Program-made: the position numbers and the translations under genes
Part shown: in pieces, positions 4,118 to 5,288 of the stretch
Layout of the letters: the number at the start of each line of letters is the position of its first letter
Numbering within the stretch: the first letter of the stretch is position 1
From: Methanobacteriota archaeon
GTDB taxonomy: Archaea > Thermoplasmatota > Thermoplasmata > RBG-16-68-12
Assembly (NCBI GenBank): GCA_005879065.1
Contig: VBLU01000130.1
Coordinates: 1 to 5,288, forward strand
Direction: 5' to 3'
Length of the DNA stretch: 5,288 nt
The notes under the pieces: model-generated
The model's database searches: none
Told to the model about the DNA's origin: nothing
Seen by the model: the letters and a program-made list of their open reading frames with translations, nothing else

Positions 4118-5288
4118 CCCGACCTCGGCCGCCAGGTCTTCGATCTGGAACTTCACCCCGCGGGCCTCCAGTTCGGGCAGGAGGTGCTCGGGCGGGAGTT
4201 CCTCCGGGGCCAAGACCCCTTTCCGGGGAACCCGCTTGGGCAGGATCATGATGACGCCCGTCGCCGAGGCCGCCGCGGTCAGGAACCGTTCCGCGGTCGT
4301 CCCTCGTCGTCGGTTCGCTTCCCGATGCTCCATCGTGAGGGACGCCCGCACGGCACCCTTCGATCCGTCCGTCTTCGTGCCGTGGATCTCCACGACGATC
4401 GCGAGGGCGCCCCCCATCGGACCGATCAGCGTCGACGGTTCGGGGATCGCCGCGAGGAACGCCTCCCGGAACGGGATGTGCGTGGTGCCGATCTTCACCG
4501 TATGGTGTGGATCCAGCAAGCCCAAGGCATGGAACGCATGGATCGCTTGCACGAGCTCCGGCCGGATATCGTGCTTGTAGTCGACCCAGCCCACCGGTTT
4601 TCCCAGGTGTTCGGGCAAGGTCAGAACCTCTTCGTGGCGGAACAGATGGACATGCCGCTTCCCGATGGGCGCCGGGAATGCGTAGTCCTCTTCGCCGCTC
4701 ACCGGCTCCCGCTCGACAAATGCCGTGCCGTCCCAGACGAGGGGAGGGGCGAGGGCGTCGTGCAGGAAGATCTCCCGCGAGTAGAGCGGGAAACCGTCCG
4801 TCTCCTTCTCTCCCGTCGCCGCCTTCCGCACGAGCACCCGATCGATCGTCGCGAATCGCTCCGACGCGACGCGGGCCATCACGTTCGAGAGGCCCGGGTC
4901 CGATCCCATGGAGACGATCGCGGTGAGGCCGCGCTCCCGCCACGCCTCGTTCCGGCCGAGTTGATCGAGGACGCCTCCCTTCTCGCCCGGCATCCTGGGG
5001 CTGTACCCGGACGTGTCGACGTACGAGCATCCGACCTCGAGGCAGGCCTCCATGATCCGGATGTTGTGCTCCGGCAGCGTCGCGTTTACCGCGACGTCCG
5101 CATCGGCGAGGACACGACGGAGGGCGTACGGATCCTTCACGTCGGCCTCTAGGGCCTGAAGGGTCGCCGTCTTGCCGAGGGATTTCAGAGCCCGCGAACG
5201 GTCCCCCCGCTTGTCCGCGATCACGATCTCGTCGACGCGGGGGTCCGACGCCAATTCGAGGGTGATGATCCTCCCGAGTCCGCCGGTC
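4094..5288 (-). CDS. Saccharopine dehydrogenase family protein (N-terminal few residues outside window)
   Basis: The frame is open to the right edge, with 397 visible residues. It opens with TGGLGRIITLELASD, the glycine-rich turn of a Rossmann fold, followed by strand EIVIAD. Only about ten N-terminal residues should be missing. Other family marks, numbered from the first visible residue, are VNATLPEHN (67-75), CLEVGCSYVDTSGY (82-95) and the diagnostic MGSDPGLSNVMA (127-138). The remainder is the mixed alpha/beta C-terminal domain of this family, which includes saccharopine reductases, carboxynorspermidine synthases and many uncharacterised NAD(P)-dependent enzymes. About 400 residues total is the usual length. 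The stop TAG lies inside a strong inverted repeat. No lysine or polyamine gene is nearby, so the specific reaction is not assigned. The apparent starts inside the window are internal. Confidence 0.9.
   Translation of the reverse strand, partial: TGGLGRIITLELASDPRVDEIVIADKRGDRSRALKSLGKTATLQALEADVKDPYALRRVLADADVAVNATLPEHNIRIMEACLEVGCSYVDTSGYSPRMPGEKGGVLDQLGRNEAWRERGLTAIVSMGSDPGLSNVMARVASERFATIDRVLVRKAATGEKETDGFPLYSREIFLHDALAPPLVWDGTAFVEREPVSGEEDYAFPAPIGKRHVHLFRHEEVLTLPEHLGKPVGWVDYKHDIRPELVQAIHAFHALGLLDPHHTVKIGTTHIPFREAFLAAIPEPSTLIGPMGGALAIVVEIHGTKTDGSKGAVRASLTMEHREANRRRGTTAERFLTAAASATGVIMILPKRVPRKGVLAPEELPPEHLLPELEARGVKFQIEDLAAEVGPSERTST

Noticed and set aside
4055..5152. Long + strand open frame opposite the saccharopine-dehydrogenase-like gene, and a long minus frame 4044-5030 in another phase
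   Set aside because: Both are low-complexity GC-driven shadows with no recognisable motifs. The real frame has the diagnostic family blocks.
5252..5254. TTG at 5254 as the start of the saccharopine-dehydrogenase-like gene
   Set aside because: The frame continues to the window edge and encodes the glycine-rich Rossmann turn upstream of it, so the true start lies beyond 5288.
1..5288. CRISPR array, insertion-sequence transposase, restriction or toxin-antitoxin system
   Set aside because: No regularly spaced repeats, transposase motifs or recognisable defence proteins are present on either strand.

Overview
The window looks like GC-rich archaeal chromosome, most likely a euryarchaeote of the Thermoplasmata type. 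This is an inference. It rests on a tRNA gene without an encoded CCA end, AT-rich TATA-like boxes about 25-30 bp ahead of the expected transcript starts, Shine-Dalgarno stretches before several starts, and a gene mix common in such genomes. No rRNA or lineage marker is present, so the assignment is tentative.

Layout, left to right. (1) 1-280, + strand: the C-terminal end of a Gfo/Idh/MocA-type sugar oxidoreductase, cut by the window edge. (2) 281-379: a short convergent spacer. (3) 380-2100, - strand: a two-gene DrrA/DrrB-type ABC exporter operon, ATPase first and six-helix ABC-2 permease second, joined by a 4-nt ATGA overlap. (4) 2101-2882: the least ordinary stretch. It holds the likely ABC promoter, a 22-bp near-copy of the 3' end of the downstream tRNA gene, several inverted repeats, and a small + strand gene for a three-helix membrane protein of unknown role. 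(5) 2883-2957, - strand: tRNA-Arg(UCU). (6) 3033-4007, - strand: a self-processing family S58 (P1/DmpA/NylC-like) N-terminal-nucleophile hydrolase with its own promoter. (7) 4094-5288, - strand: a saccharopine-dehydrogenase-family enzyme missing only a few N-terminal residues at the window edge.

The ABC pair clearly works together as one efflux or export machine. The other genes show no obvious shared pathway, although the S58 hydrolase and the saccharopine-dehydrogenase-like protein could both act on peptides or amino acids. The best candidate for something unusual is the 2198-2904 interval. A tRNA-Arg 3' end and a same-orientation 21/22 copy of it bracket about 660 bp with a lone membrane-protein gene, as expected for the scar of a tRNA-targeting integrative element. 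No integrase or other mobility gene is visible, and I do not see a clear new defence or metabolic system.
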